Below, piece by piece: positions 11,444 to 26,100 of a stretch of DNA of 64,000 nucleotides. Made by a program: the position numbers and the translations under genes. Source of the DNA: Diprion similis (taxonomy: Eukaryota > Arthropoda > Insecta > Hymenoptera > Diprionidae); NCBI RefSeq assembly GCF_021155765.1, contig NC_060116.1, positions 11,532,001 through 11,596,000 on the forward strand. The letters are read 5' to 3'. The notes under the pieces were generated by a model. It was not told where the DNA came from. It saw only the letters and a program-made list of their open reading frames with translations, and made no database searches. Numbering within the stretch: position 1 is the first letter of the stretch; the number at the start of each line of letters is the position of its first letter.

Positions 11444-14400
11444 AAAAAAGTAGTTGATTTTTTTGATACAGTCTAATATTTACATACGTATACAGTATAT
11501 TGCTTTTCTGAGTTGTGAATTATTTAAATGTGTCTTGTAACAAGCCTACCTTGGATTCACTGGGAAATTATAAAACAATATAAATCTCGGTTTAATGGAG
11601 TTTAGAAACTTATAACAAATTTCTTCAACAAATTGTTATACATCATTATTGTTTATCGTTTCTCGTATTACATCACGTGCGGTATGCAAAATTCAGTTCT
11701 AAATCGAATCTTCGTTATTACAAAGCTCGTCATTTCGGTTACACGGGGGGACCCTGATTTAATTCTACAGTCTAGCTTGAAATGTTCATCGAAATATTTT
11801 ATACTTTAAAACTCGATTAACCAGGTATTCATTTGAATCGCAAGTAATATATTTTGCGAAAAGTAGAATAGTCCTTATAAAATACACGATATGCATAATA
11901 TGCGGTTTCCGAACATAATTCTTCACTCGCGAATCAAGATGAATTTACAAGGTACTAATCATTCGGAGAAGCGTAAATTGTAGCCGAATAAATGTATACG
12001 CGAACACACCGGTGTGCATGCAGAAATACTGAAAAAGATTTTTGATTCCCCCTTGTCGCCGCAGGTTTATCCTCCCTTGCTTTCTCGTTCCTCACCCATT
12101 GTTATTAACGCCGACGGTAAGCCTGCATAGCTTACAAGGATAATGAAGATACAGTAATCTGAGCTGTTGTATACATACATGATACGAGGATGTGATAGGT
12201 ACGCATGTACGCGTCTTCCTGTATGGAACAGGCACGTATGTGAACACATTGTACACAATGGATATGGATTTACACTTAATCTGTAGTGCGAGATTATCAC
12301 GATTTGCAACACTGGTTGGAAACAACTGCGTCTCAGGGGATGAATAATTCGAAATTCTTCTCTTGCGAAATCTCGATTTTTAATAACAGTGTTAGAATTT
12401 TTATTGAATCATCAATAGCATCGAGACGTGGTTGAGACTGTGTTTAATTACATGGTTTGCACACGTAAGCGATCGTGAATATTAGTACGATATCGTGTGT
12501 TTAACCGATGACCAAATTTGATTCTATTTATTATCGGTATATATATATATAATGAAACATATTAAGATTCCAAAGTTTCAATACAATATAATATGTTTGA
12601 GCACGTGCACGCGGCGTGGTTACATTATCGGCAATTCAGACCTTGGTGAATCTTTTACAAATCCACGGTCCATCATAACCTTCGTTTAGGGATGTAGAGG
12701 ATGTATAACAATACGTGAGGGAGGTATCAGTAGGTAGGTACGTATATAAATTAAACTCGACGGTGGCGGGAAGAGAATTTTGCGTCAGCTTAACTCGATT
12801 AAGGTCCAATGTCTCAGCTGTGGCTTTAATCCATATTCCAGGATGAACGCTTCATATATGGATATACTCACCACGTATACAATCATTTCTACGGGCGATA
12901 TTAACCCCACAGAACGACGTTGAGCCTCGTGTGTCGTTTCGCGAAGACAGATGTATGCCCAAAAATCACACGGAATAATACACGGTTTAACCCCATTTTT
13001 AACCCCCCAACCCCCATGTATGAACACATAAAATTTCTTCGACTACCCCTTCCACTTATAAAATATAGGATTTGACCTATAGTTGTCATTTATAAGCTTC
13101 AAAGTGTGCAGATATGAACAAATTTACGTTTTTAAATACCTGTTATGAAATAAATTTTTTTTACAACAAAAATATGTAAATGAAGTTGTATATTAAAAAT
13201 GAAAAAATAAATCTCATAGTTTGTGGAACGTCTAAATAAAAACTTTTTGTAGTTTTTTTAAACTGTCCTTTAATTTTCTGTGCGATTTTTGTTTCCTGAA
13301 ACATTGCTGTACGGATATTTTGTCGCAATGGAAAATGTCTATTCTGCACATTTCGACTTGTAAAATATTACGTAAGAATTAATTTTACCCTCCGCCTTCC
13401 CCCGAGATGAGGTCATGTATAGACACCCCCCCCCCCCCCCCCCCCCCCCCCCTCCTCGTCCCCTTAGGATCCCTACGTAATTAATGAATGGCCCCATACA
13501 ATATTTATATACTCGTGTAATTTCTGGTAGAGAATTTCGTTTCGCAAATTTAAAGTATCATACTGTTGCGTATAGACATAATAATAATAATAACAACAAT
13601 GACAATAATAATGACAATAATAACAATAATAATCATATAATTTTAACTGGAATTAACAAGTATAGTAATTAAGAGGTATAATGAGAGTTTCGAAACCAGT
13701 ATAATACAAGATGACGGCGGGTCGACGTTGTACGATGACAAGATGGCGGGGTTGCAGAGGGGATCGAGAAGACGGATCAACACTCTGGAATCTCTCTTAG
13801 CGTCGAGTGCTAATTACTAATTGTTATCTCGAGCGGGAATCCAGCGGCACTCATTATACAAATCGGGAGACCCTTCTTTAACTCTCTGTTAATTATACAG
13901 CTCATGTACATTTCTATAGGCGGTGTTCATCCGTTATATCTATACTTCAGACCCTTAAAAGTATATCATCGGGGTGTATAAATAACTTCGTTATAGACCA
14001 GTTATGTTACCGTACCTGTACGTCGGGAAATTAGTATAACAGGATAAGTTTAATGATCTTAAAGAAGGCTTGAAGTCGTTAAAACGACTCTGTACATCGA
14101 CAAGTGTCGTATCTCTATCGAGAGTTCGGGACCAAGAATCATCTTTTGTAGTTAGTTTTTTGCAGCTTTATACACTTCAATCTTGCCAACTTGTGTTGCT
14201 GATAACAGCCTATAGCTGTTATGACCTTCTTAAAGCCAGATGTTTCAAATTTTTTATCTTACGATCTTTGCGTGTTAAATTCACTATACTTCGGGCTAAA
14301 AATATTTGTAAAATTTCATACCAGGTACTCATCTTTTCTAGATTATACGCCTTTACTTTTTATAACAAAAATTTGAGGAAATTTCTACCATCTTTTAAAT

Positions 14401-16485
14401 AAAATATATACGGAAAAGTTGTAATTAAGTCTGTCAGCACGAGGTTTAGTGTTTGATCTTTATACTCAATGACTCGTCTGGTATAACTTGTAACGCGATA
14501 GGCTAGGTATGTATTACATAGATATATATATATACACATACACACACCCCCGTAATGCAATACCTCTTCGTTCTGGCAGTGGCACCCCGCTCTTTTATAC
14601 ACGAACCCATCCAGTAAAAGTAGAAAACCCCACTTAATTACCATGAATATGCATGTCGGGTCTTCGCTGTTTTTTTTTTTTCCACTCTTTTGTCTCATTT
14701 TTTTATTAATCATCATCCTGCTCAAAAATGTCCCAGCCAAATTACCACATCTTTAAAACTGTGAACTTTGATGTCTCTTCTCTCTTCACACGTCACAGTC
14801 TCTGAACTCTGCGGGTTAGTTCTTGCGTCCAGTTGCAAGCTTACCCTTTTCGAGTCATGGGCATCAAAGAGAGAGATAGAGAGAAAGAGCAAGGGAGGCA
14901 GGAGGAAGCGGGGGGGGGGGGGGGGGGGGGACAAGGTGGGTATAAATATTACAGCACACCGTCCACTCTTCGTACAAATTTATACATGTAAGAAAATTAT
15001 GCGGGCACGTGGCATAGGAAAAAGGGATGGAATACGTGTAAAAAAAATCCTGGGGATATATATTCGTGGGAAAAAATTATCTGCGACTAATGGGGTACAC
15101 GTGTATTGAAAAATCGAAATTTTATGAGATGTGGGGAAATATTGCTGTTTGAAAGTCTTCGGGGTGAAATTTTATATATGGAATAATTATCTTTGTAATG
15201 CGGTATCGTAAGATTATCCGCACGAGGTCAGGCTGAGAAAATCTTACATTTATCATATTTTTACCGCACATGGTTACGACGAGCACCGTTAAAATAAAAA
15301 ATTTATGTGATCTCTGCAGTAGTATTATTTATTTCTAAGACTGCGAAACCTTATTTTGCTTCAGGAATAAGTTATCACATCAGCGATGATGCGTAGAATT
15401 TCTGATAAAAATGCTCAATAAATCCTTAGTGTTCAATTCATTTTTTCAAACAATCAAACTCTCTCTATATTACATATTATTATGAATCGTTTACGAACGT
15501 ATGTAATGTACCCTATATTTTTTTATTTTTACACGTATATAATTAAATTAGGTATAAACGTCACTGAAATTCGTCGTTTTTACTTTTTCCGTCATAAAGT
15601 CCTGACATGATATGCCTCGTTTCCGATTTACGAATGAAAGTTTTATGCGGTTTTTCAAAGGATTTTTAATTCCGCGAATAAAAATGTATACATATATATA
15701 TATATATGTAGAGAAAGAGAGAGAGAGAGAGAAAGGAAAAATAAGAAGGAAAACGAGTTTCCGTTTTTAAGCGCAGGAGGTTTAATTGTTCCACGAGGAG
15801 ACACGGCAAAGCTCCAAAGGCTTATTTAAATAAGCTACCGGGTTAAAATTTGAAGGGTGTTTTTTTCAATACCTCTCTAGTAACTCCGCAGAGCATCATT
15901 TGTTTGATACCCACGGATCCCGAGGACGATTCAGCCGTCCAGGCTTTACGGAAAATGATTTTTCAGTCACGTGTGTGTGTTACCGCGGTGGGATTCGTAT
16001 TTTCCAGTATATTTCTGCAAGGCCGTGCCGTCCGACTGATTGACTGACAGACAAGCGGATCGGCGTAATCCTGCGGGTATTTTATCGTTGAAGACCGTGG
16101 CTTAAAACTGATCGGCTGCATATCGCCGTGCGCAATTGCTATTCCCGCCACTGCCAATAATAAATGGGAAATGTACGTATAATACGTTCGCGTGAAAAGC
16201 AGGGGGGGGGGGGGGGGAAAGAAAAGAAGAGAGAAAAAAATAATAAAATTACTGTATCGAAATAAAAATTTAGACGTTTTTATATCCAGCCTCCACCTCG
16301 GGGAAATATTAACCGTCACCGATGCGGATGTATTTATACATACAACGTGTGTAGGTACCTACACGTATCTATACGTACATCGACACGAATTTTATCGCAT
16401 CACTGCCACTGCAGCGATTGGCGAATTTCACGGCTGGCTTGGCAAAAAGTCGATTCCGCGTACCTACGGTACGGGACATCGTCGT
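11444..16485. other. Intergenic, microsatellites and G/C runs, no gene seen
   Basis: No exon chain with matching phases is visible. It contains a TA run near 12538-12551, a 27-base C run (13426-13452), an AAT/AAC microsatellite (about 13580-13632), a 21-base G run (14910-14930), a GA run near 15713-15733 and a 16-base G run (16202-16217). Open frames here follow low-complexity DNA. Confidence 0.45.
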
Positions 16486-17034
16486 TTACATCAAAAAACT
16501 GCAATCTTCCTTCGGCCTGGCGAACTGAACCCGCCTATAATACTCGATACTTTCCGCAGACACATTTTCCCTGTTTTCTTCTGGTCGTTCGGTGTAATAT
16601 ATTAACTCATCTGTGAAACCGGATTCCAAATACCACTTGAATCCGGAGTTAGGAATGTTTGTCTGCAAATTGCAATTGTAGCTGAAGGACCGAGCGATTT
16701 GGAAACTCGGAAGATCTATCGCTGCATGCTGTGTATCCATTTTCATGTTTACAGAATCTACCCATTTTTTTACACACGTTGCGAAATGTTCTGTAGAATA
16801 TGTCGACAGATATGAGATATCCGCTATCGCGACCAGCGACCGACATGGCATAACCACGTAAGTAAAAGCCTTGCTCAACCTGTCGGCCGTTATACGTTTT
16901 GCATTCGGATGCAACTCGACTTTGGATGTTGAACTTGTCGAGCTACGGAACCGGAATATCCTAAGAGATCGAACAAACCGGTCGAACATATACAGAAAAG
17001 ATAATAATGATAACATCGCTTTTCTCACCACCAC
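16486..17034 (-). CDS. Unrecognised 182-codon open frame
   Basis: An uninterrupted minus-strand frame of 182 codons starts MVVRKAMLSLLSFLYMFDRF. It has a hydrophobic N terminus that could be a signal sequence or one membrane segment, and its composition is fairly even, without low-complexity runs. It contains several cysteines. I do not recognise a domain. No promoter, splice partner or poly(A) signal clearly belongs to it. In AT-rich DNA such a length by chance is uncommon but possible, so it is listed as a weak candidate only. Confidence 0.22.
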   Translation of the reverse strand: MVVRKAMLSLLSFLYMFDRFVRSLRIFRFRSSTSSTSKVELHPNAKRITADRLSKAFTYVVMPCRSLVAIADISYLSTYSTEHFATCVKKWVDSVNMKMDTQHAAIDLPSFQIARSFSYNCNLQTNIPNSGFKWYLESGFTDELIYYTERPEENRENVSAESIEYYRRVQFARPKEDCSFLM

Positions 17035-20000
17035 TTTATCTCAGACTCCGGCTCTACGTGTCCGTAGTTATGCACTCGAACGTTAAGACCATTAAAGCTT
17101 CGGTGAAACTTTACGCTGTAACAGTGTTCCTCGATAAATTCACTCCTTTACGGATCTGGGGTAGGTACGTGTGTCTACTCAGAATTCTTCTTTTTTTCTA
17201 AGAAACGGCGCGGCCACTTCCGTTTTCGAGAATTCCAGGTCGTACGTGTGGCTCCAGTTGGTCCTTAGCTCACACCTTTTGCTTTTCTCGATCTGGTGTG
17301 CGGAGACGTGTTTTACTTGCCACACGATACGATCTCCCATCACCGTCACTCTTATGCCGGATAAAAAAAGTTCCTTCTTCTTCTTCTTCCTCTTTTCTTT
17401 CTCGCTACTGTGACACGTCTGATTGAATTTTTTTCCTTCCTTTCTCCCTTATCACCACCATCCAAGCTTTGTTCCGCAATTCTCTCGTGCGATTACATGA
17501 CACGTTAACGTCCGAAAATCGTCTCCGTGAACCCGATTCGTTGTTTGAACCGTTTGTTTTCTTCCTCCAAACGAAAACGTGCCTCGATCAACGAATACAG
17601 GGCCTGACTCTACCTAAGTTCTCTCGCTTTAACCTTTGGTCAAGTGCCCAAGGGTTGATTTACCTTCCATCACGAGGCACCCCAGCTTGGCCTCGATTCA
17701 CCTTAGGTATACCTCGCCATGTTTAAGCGAACAATAAGGTAACCCCTAGACGAGGTATAATCCAACCGCCTTTACCTGCCAATCTTATATCTCAATATGA
17801 TCTTGCCAATATTAAATGCGACGCGGAGATTTGTCCAGTGCGGATACAGATGATTGAAAAATTATTCCAGGGTGGGGGCGAGGAGTGAAACTGAATTTGA
17901 GGGTCGTGGGCGTGAACCTTCGTAGGGCCGCACTTGAGTCAAAGTACGAACTTGACACTGGAAAAATATTGTCTCGAGGATGAACCGTGGTTGATGAAAA
18001 AGGTGCCTCCGGTACACTCGGGTGTGTATAATATCCGCATGCGGATGACGAAGAGAGTGCGTAGATTAGATATTGACACGGCTGCGCAGACACCGGAGGG
18101 GCCTTCTAATCCGAAACTTCAATTAACTGCTGATAAATCAGCCCCCTCATAAGCCACCGGCAGTTGAACCTCCTGCCTGTCGGACGGACCTCTATATATA
18201 TCTATATGTGAAAATTTGCATGTATTTTGATATTTAAATGCGGGATAGAGTGGCTAGAATTGGGTGGCGGCTGCGTTGCGGGTTCAGGATGAGGATGAGG
18301 ACGAGTCGAGCAGGAGATGACGCGAGTTTCTGTTTTCAACTCGGCACACGGGTTCACCTATAGGGGTCGGTTCAACTTCCGCCGGCTTAGTTAAATTCTA
18401 ATTGAAGGGCTCAACCGTCGGGAATAATCTCGAGCTGGCTCTAACATTCGGACAGACTGTTAGCCAAGTCGTTTTTGACTCTCTCCGCTCGCCTTATCCA
18501 GTTCTTACTTACTTTCACTACTTTTTTTCACCTATCTTCATTCCTGTAGGCGCTGGACTCGCCGGAAGTTTCAGCCAAGGTTGTACCGATGGGTTTTTGG
18601 TATCCGGCTAGCTTGCGAGGCTTAACAAACTTCGCGAGAAACGACTCGCCCGAAGATTTGTGCCTTTTACTCAAGTCAAGAGTCTACCAATCTAGTTAAA
18701 CACGTCAAGTCATGTGAAAACATGCGTTACGTGATTTATAACGATATATTTGCAGGCGCGATAAGCATGTCTCGGTATATTTGCCTTGACAAAAGCAGGG
18801 GTTGAATTTCTCGAGTGTTGCATCGATGTTACGTTATATCGTTACACCGCAACCGTTAGTGTATACGAGTGGATTACTTTCAGAGAGGATTCAAAATCTC
18901 TACAATATTCCTCAGATTTCAAACAATATCGTCAAAGATTATAAGCACGCACAAATTCCGACAAATTTTCGTCCCTCTTGGTCGTGCCCACGCTTCGTGC
19001 TTTATCCTGAAATTTGATCTTCATCCTTCTACTGACATTAAAACATTATTGTTATACGCTTTGGGAAAATTTCACGAATATCAAAATACTTTCAAGGTCT
19101 GTGCCTCGTGGTTTAATTTTCAGCTCAAACTTGTACTTTCTACGAGTGTCCAGGGATTTGGGAGGCATATTCTGTCTTTTCGTCAAATACAATACACAGA
19201 TTCTATAGCGTACAGGTCACGTGAAAAAATGGAAAGTTATAGATAAAAAAAAAGTCGCCATTACTTTCGTGTACAATTGAACTCAACTGGGGCAATCACG
19301 GATACAATTTATTTAAATTCATTCAACTGTTATCCATAAATCATGTGGGTAGGTGTAACCGAGCTGTCCGCATTGTTTGCAGTAAATGCACGGTTAGTGT
19401 ACAGTATAGTGCTCTACCTCACTCGTACAGATCACGTACACGGTATAAAATTCATACGTGAAAAAAATGTGCAGAAAAAAATTAGGTTCCTCTGTAGGTT
19501 ATACGAGCGATATCGCCGATACTGGGCAAATATTTGATCCTCTAGTTCGTGGGTTGCTTTCGAAATCAGCTGAGCTGGTAATCTCTGTGTCAGAAAATAA
19601 CAAAAAATTAATAAAAAGAAAAAAGAAAAGTAAACATAAAAAAATACACCGTTTCGACAGAATTCTCTGTTTACACATATAAATTTTCGGACGTAGACAG
19701 GATTTAGATTGAATTTTTAATTCATTTTAAATCCTTTTTTTCGGCGGTGCGGGGGGGGGGGGGGGGAGGGATGTATATTCCGTTATTCCGGCGAAGGACG
19801 TGTGGCGTGAGGTGAATTCGCTGGATTTGGGTAGTTGTAAAATTAACTGCGCTCCCGGAGGACGAAAGAAAAGAAAAGGACAGTAGCGTTTCCCTCTCGT
19901 TTACTTCGTATCCGGACCTCCGGTTTGCGGAAAGCTTTGATTCGTTCGTCCGGTCGCCACGCGACGCGATGCGATGCAGTTGGGCTGAAAAGAGAGGGAA

Positions 20001-20038
20001 ATTGTAGGGAGGCAGGTACCTGCCGGATGCGAGGCGTC
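17035..20038. other. Spacer upstream of the secreted-protein gene
   Basis: No supported gene. Includes a 16-base G run at 19751-19766. The last few hundred bases are less AT-rich and lead into the TATA-type promoter at 20039; they probably hold its proximal control elements, none of which I can name. Confidence 0.4.
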
Positions 20039-20075
20039 TATATAAACCTCGCCCTCTTCTTCCTTCAATCAGAGT
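20039..20075 (+). promoter_or_regulatory. TATA box and initiator
   Basis: TATATAAA at 20039-20046 is followed about 30 bp later by an insect-type initiator, ATCAGAGT, with the likely +1 A at 20071. The spacing is right for RNA polymerase II. It gives a 5' untranslated leader of about 97 bases before the ATG at 20168. A TATA-plus-initiator core suggests a regulated, high-output gene, which suits a secreted structural protein. Confidence 0.8.
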
Positions 20076-20167
20076 GAACAGTAATTGACACTTGAATTGG
20101 CGGCGTCGCGTCTCTAAGTTCTTCATTACTTTGGGACGAATCCTCTTACCGAAAGGACCTCTGCAGG

Positions 20168-23100
20168 ATGAGTCTGAAAATGAAGATCGCGGTGAGTGTT
20201 GCGTGGGCTTGTACTACAATTGAGTATAACGTCGGATCGAAGGATAGAAAATTTCCATCCATCATCGCTCGTTTTTCCTTATACTACTTTTGTTTTCCAC
20301 CGTTCTGTGTCGTAGCGTTTTTTCTTATTTTTTTAGGCTTTCGCCGCAAGCTTTTTCTCATTAATGCCTCTTCGATTCAAGAACCTCTCGAGTTTTCAAT
20401 GCTACTCTTGTGTAGGTATTTTTACATGTGTTTTCGTTTCAGTCTGCAATTATACTTGCGGTGATTTCAACCGGTTTTACCGAGGGGAAGAACCTGAGAT
20501 ATCGCCGCGGTACGAATGAGTTGAGGGAGTCTTACATCGTCCATTACAACAACAGGGGTGAACCACTCAGTGTGGCTGGATTCGACGAGTTTATTCGTGG
20601 TTAGTTTTATCAATTTTTATTCAACATTATACAATATTTAATTGCAAAGAAATACGTAAGATTTAAGACGACGGTGATGAGACAGAAAAACGAGGGTATC
20701 AAATTTATCGACGAATGGAACTTACGTCTGGAAAATCTCACGGATTATCGTCTCTAAGGCTCAAGTAGTTGTTGACGCAAATCGTCATAATTGATCAGAT
20801 CAATTTTCGTCTGTCAGTAAGGGCGTGCTGATTTCAATTTTGGCTCGAAGCCAAGTTGTTGACCTGTTGGATTATACAAACCGTCAGTCTCAAGAGAGAG
20901 AACGTTACATTTTTTCCAACCGCTAACACTTTGTTTATAATATGTGTGACGTGGCTGCCTTGGACAGTGACGGTATTCTTTTTATCGTCAAGATGTCTGT
21001 CTTTGTTTTATACTTCTGCAGAGTTTCAGAAGTCGTCGTTGTTCTTCTACGTTTGATTAATTTTCCGATATTTTCTCACCTCTCGCAAGTGTGGAGAATC
21101 AGAGCTACTGAAACCGAATATTCAATTCCAGTAAGGTGCTTCTTGAATCAATGTCCCTTTTTTTTGGATAACGATAAACAAACTCGATTATTGAAGCGAA
21201 AAGTTGATTCATTCGTAATTGATTTTCTTCTTATATTTAATGTTCAGAAATGGGGTTGCTTTTATCCGATAAAAAATTCTGGCGCAATCGAATTTTAATT
21301 TTCGTAACGATAATTAATCGAGATGTTGGGGTTTGAAGAGCGAGTTAAAGCACCTTATAATTTTATCTCTTGAGCATAAATGGAGTTAATTGCGAGTACA
21401 GAATTTTCAATTAACGTATATCTGAAAACCAAGCATACAGTCATTATTGAAGATTGCGTTCATGATTACGTCTGCGGTTGATATTACACGCGGTTGTATA
21501 TGCATAAGCGATAGAACTAACAATAAGAAGATAAGAAAAAGAACTTCGTGGCTCGTCAGACTTTTATGTTACTTTTTCATGTGTACGTATCCCTCTTCTT
21601 AAGAAAATACGAAAACCATTTTCTCCGTAGAAATTTAACGAAACTTTTCATACTATATACCGCGGTGCTCACAACCAGTCGATACCGTCGTTACAACCGT
21701 CTTTATTTGAGTTTTGCGGGACGTGGATCATTCGCTCCCTCCAACCATTTCGTGTCTGGGTGAAAACTTCTTTTCTGTTTCGACGTGCCCCCGCCATTGC
21801 TAAGAATAACGAACTTGTGTTATTCCCTTTTTTTTCTACCTCGCCCATACAAGAGGTTGAAAGTCCAATGACGTCGAATTCTCGAAGAAAATTATATCCT
21901 TTTTTCGCTTTCAGTTCTTAACGGAAAACAGGCAGCTCCCGGTCTCGCATACTCATCGTATGAGGAAAGCGCGCCGTTTTCAGCTTCTTCGCCCGAAACG
22001 ACGGCGTCGAAACTGACGACGACTACCGAGGCCACGACTACCCATCAGCCGAAGCCGTTAGCAACAGGAACTTCGACAACTCCGGATTCCGTAGTCATCG
22101 CGACGGGATCCCCTGAGCCTGCACACGTCAACGTCGGCTCCACCGAGTCCCCGTTAAAGGTATCCTTCCACAACCCACCCTCGCCACCACGGAGCGAAAA
22201 ACTTTCTTAAACCTCCCTGCAAGACTGTTTGCTCCAGCGCGGAGCGTGTCTCGGAAGCAGAGTGTCGATGGAAAGTCTCTCGGTGTACACAGTACTCGAG
22301 TTGAGAAATGAATTTCACCCTCCGGGGGCTGTTTGAGCGGGGTGGGAACGTCATTGCCGCCTTGGGAATATTAGGGCCTAGGATGTAGAAGGAGGGCGGA
22401 GAAGTGATGACGAACTGAATGTCAATTCCACTTGTTTCGCCATGTTTTTACGTTTCTCTTCTTCTAACCCAGAAGTTTTCGGGTACACGGATTGCGGGGA
22501 GTTTGGTGTTTCGTTTTTTTCTTTCTTTCCTTTTTTTTCTTCTTATTCGTTCCCATCGTTCCCGCCGTAACCGCGCGGATAAGCCGCAATCTGAAATCCC
22601 GACGGCGTGGAAATTGGAACGCCTTATGACTGCGTTTTCATCATCAGCGAATCGAAAACACATGGCAGGTGGGAAGCAGCGCAGGTGATTTCATAAGATG
22701 AATTGAAACCCAGCTTCGCGGGCTGCGGTCCTGGGCAAAGTAATTGAGCAGGAAACTAAGTCCACTCAGAGAAAATCGAATCCTGACTGAATTTCTCCCC
22801 GGGAACGAATTTGCTTACGGTGGTATACACAGTATAGACGTCGTCCGACGAGTGTTTGTACCCGTCAATTCTCAATACCGGGCATCCAACGACTACCCCT
22901 CGGAATTAAATAAATACCACCTCGACCGAAAAATGCTGCGAGCTCAATTTTTGCTTGCAGGATCTCCGAGTAACATCCGAGTTTATTCGTGCCCATCTTA
23001 TACCTACTCAGGCTTCCCCGCCTCCCCCCCTCCCCCCGCGCCTACTAAAATCCAATGTTTTTCTTTGAACTAGTTTTCGTGCCCATCTCATTCCCGACGA

Positions 23101-26100
23101 AAGGGAGAAGAAAAAAAGCGAGAGAAACCGGTGCTTTTTTTATTCCTCCTTAATTTCGCCGCATCGTTTTCCGGACGAATAAAATCGATCCCCCGAAGTA
23201 AATTCTTTTTTCTTTTCACCCTCCGGTTACGGGGAATTTCTATGCATCTACGTACATATTATTCCCATACGCGCTCGTAACGACACAATCCTGAAGAAAA
23301 TTCTTGAAATATGTTGCTCTTTGACGGTTTCATTATTCGGGGCGATTCTCGAAGGGAAAAAATTCGAAGCTATGACTGCGGACGCAGCGGGGGGGGGGGG
23401 GGGGGGGTTAAACGGCGATGAGGAACAAAGTGAATTTTCTGAATTTCCGGACAAAGTACAATCATTGTTCTTATTTCAGTATATATCTATTCTCTGGGGG
23501 GAAAGAAATTTACGAAATTCGATTTCCGCCACGGTTATAGAATTATCGCTACGCATTACGGAGAAAATCGGGACGTACGAAATAAAACTTCTTTTTCACC
23601 CTGCACGTGCAGCCCGTTATCCTTTTCACCATACTTTTCAATCACTATAACAAATCTTCTCGATTTTAACTATCAGAAATTCGTTTTACTCAATTATTCT
23701 TTCGTGGGAAAATGGGAAAAGGGTTTTTGGAACAAGGATAAATGGTACCTAGTATTCAGTGATCCTGAATGATCACAGGAACCTTTGGCATGTGATCCTG
23801 TACAACTGTATATAGTGTCTTGTTGTTAATCTCTTTTCAAGGGTATACATAATGTACAGAGAGTATAGGTCCCTACATTCACGACTGAGTGCACAAAGTG
23901 ATCTATTGCTTCGGATAATTGGTCCTGCGAGGAATCAAACGGTTCCGTTTCGGGGTTCCCGACAAACATGTTGCTCTACATTATACATATAGTGCAAGGA
24001 CTAGAAGCGATGGACGATAGTCGACGCCCGACGTTCCCGTTCCCGTTCCCATTCCCATTCCCGTGCCTTCGGCATCGACCGGCTTCGCACTGACAGTTCA
24101 ATGTATATAGATATAGGTGTCCCCCTGCTTCTGTGTGTTCGTGTGTCCGTGTATGCGTGTTTATGTATATACATATATATACACATACATCTCTTTGTAG
24201 GTGCAGTTGCCTCATGAAATGTCCGGTATCTCGGCCCTGCCGGAGGTTCCTGTGTCAACGGACAAACCTGCGCTGACCCTGGCACTAGGACACGACACAG
24301 CAGGGATCTCATCTCAATCCTCGGGGTGGCCACAGTCATCGGTCGATGCTCCAAAGTGCGTATATGTAATTACAGATATATCTAAGAGACATTTGTGTGC
24401 TCCTAATTTTTTACGACGATAAATGTTTTTTCCGGTTTCTTCAGACTCCAGAAATTACTCTTCAGGTGGTCTGAAGAAATTACGTGTAAGGTGCGACGTG
24501 TGTACAATGATAGTAACTAACAAAATATATGGTTAGGAATACATGTCCAAGTATCGCGCGATCATTTTTACGACAGTTGTAAACTCTGTTTGATGATTAT
24601 AATTCTTCATACCACGCTGCATATAGATGTAGGTATATATATATATATATATTGTGTACGTTTCGATGTTGTTTCACTGTATACGCGTCGTATCGGATGT
24701 AGATTACAGAGATGAATTTTAATTGCCTTTTTTAGTTTGACTTGTTTCTTTTTTTTTTGTTTATTCTGCTACGTGAAAAGCATTTTGCGAGAAGTTCAGA
24801 TTTGCTTTGAAGGGTTAACAGGGGTAAACGAGGAAAATTGAAACCGTCCAACGGGTATCTATATACGTCTACAAGTTATATGTACCCTTTACTTACACAC
24901 GTATAATGTAGAAAACCCGCACGGACAAAACGTCACAAAAACTATCCCCCGTTAAAGCTCGTACGGCAATTAAATGGTCTAATTGCTTTGAAAGTGACTC
25001 TATTTGGATTCGCTCGTGTTTCGTTTGTACGAACAAATTTATAAAGACGAGATGAAATTATTCGAATGAAAATAATTCCAAAAAACTTTTCCCGTTCGTC
25101 GACTATAATGTATATACATATATTTACATCGGAACTTTTCTTCATATGTCAGCTGATAAGGGAAGTAACCGCTTAGAAGGAATATGACGAACGTAATGAT
25201 GCGTAAATATTTAAACCTTTTTTGTTTGCTGTAGGCGAGAGGAAAAAGTATAAAAAGATAAATCAAACCTGCTCGAATTTCACTCGAAGTTTAATTTGCG
25301 GTACAATTTTTCCTGTATATTTGTATACAAACAATATTTTTTTGCAAAAAATCGAACCTTTCCATCTAGATATATATACACATTTTTAGAATTTTGCATC
25401 TTCGTAGTTGCAAAAGTTTTTCTTCTTTTCGGTGACAATATTATATTCAGTATAAGTTTAAGTCTATCTATCTATCTATCCATCTACGTAGATGTATATA
25501 TGCATTAAGATGTATATGGCGGCATATTGATTTCAGTCTGGTTACACCGGCCGAGTATTCACCGTCCAAGATGACGGCTTCAAGCTTGAGATTCCCCAAC
25601 GGGGCTGGGTTTCCCTCAAAGGTGATTTCCCTGCAGCCTGCATCACGACTCCAGACGGTACTGAATTACGTTCCTCCAGCGTCAACGTTGGCAGGGATTG
25701 ACAGCTATGTACCGGCCAGCCAAACCGTGACTTACGCGAGCCCAGTGCCTGCGGGATTTCAAAAAACCTACGCTTATTCCCACCAGCCGGAAATTCTGAA
25801 CTACGCTTCGTATCCGGGTCAAAACGTCCAAGGTATTGCGGCTAACTTAATAATCGTCGACGCGTCGAAAGATCCGCTGTATATGGCGCGAGTTTTATCT
25901 TGTTAAAAGATTGCAGGATATAAGAACTGTTCTGTTTCTATCGTTTGGACGGTTTCTAGATTCGTTGATACCTGAATGAAAATTTAGTTTTCATATTTTC
26001 ACGCGATTCACAATCTCGATTCAACCCGAATAATGGAAAATAGATATTGTATGGGTATAAATGTAATATATATGTATACACACAATATAAATTTATCTCA

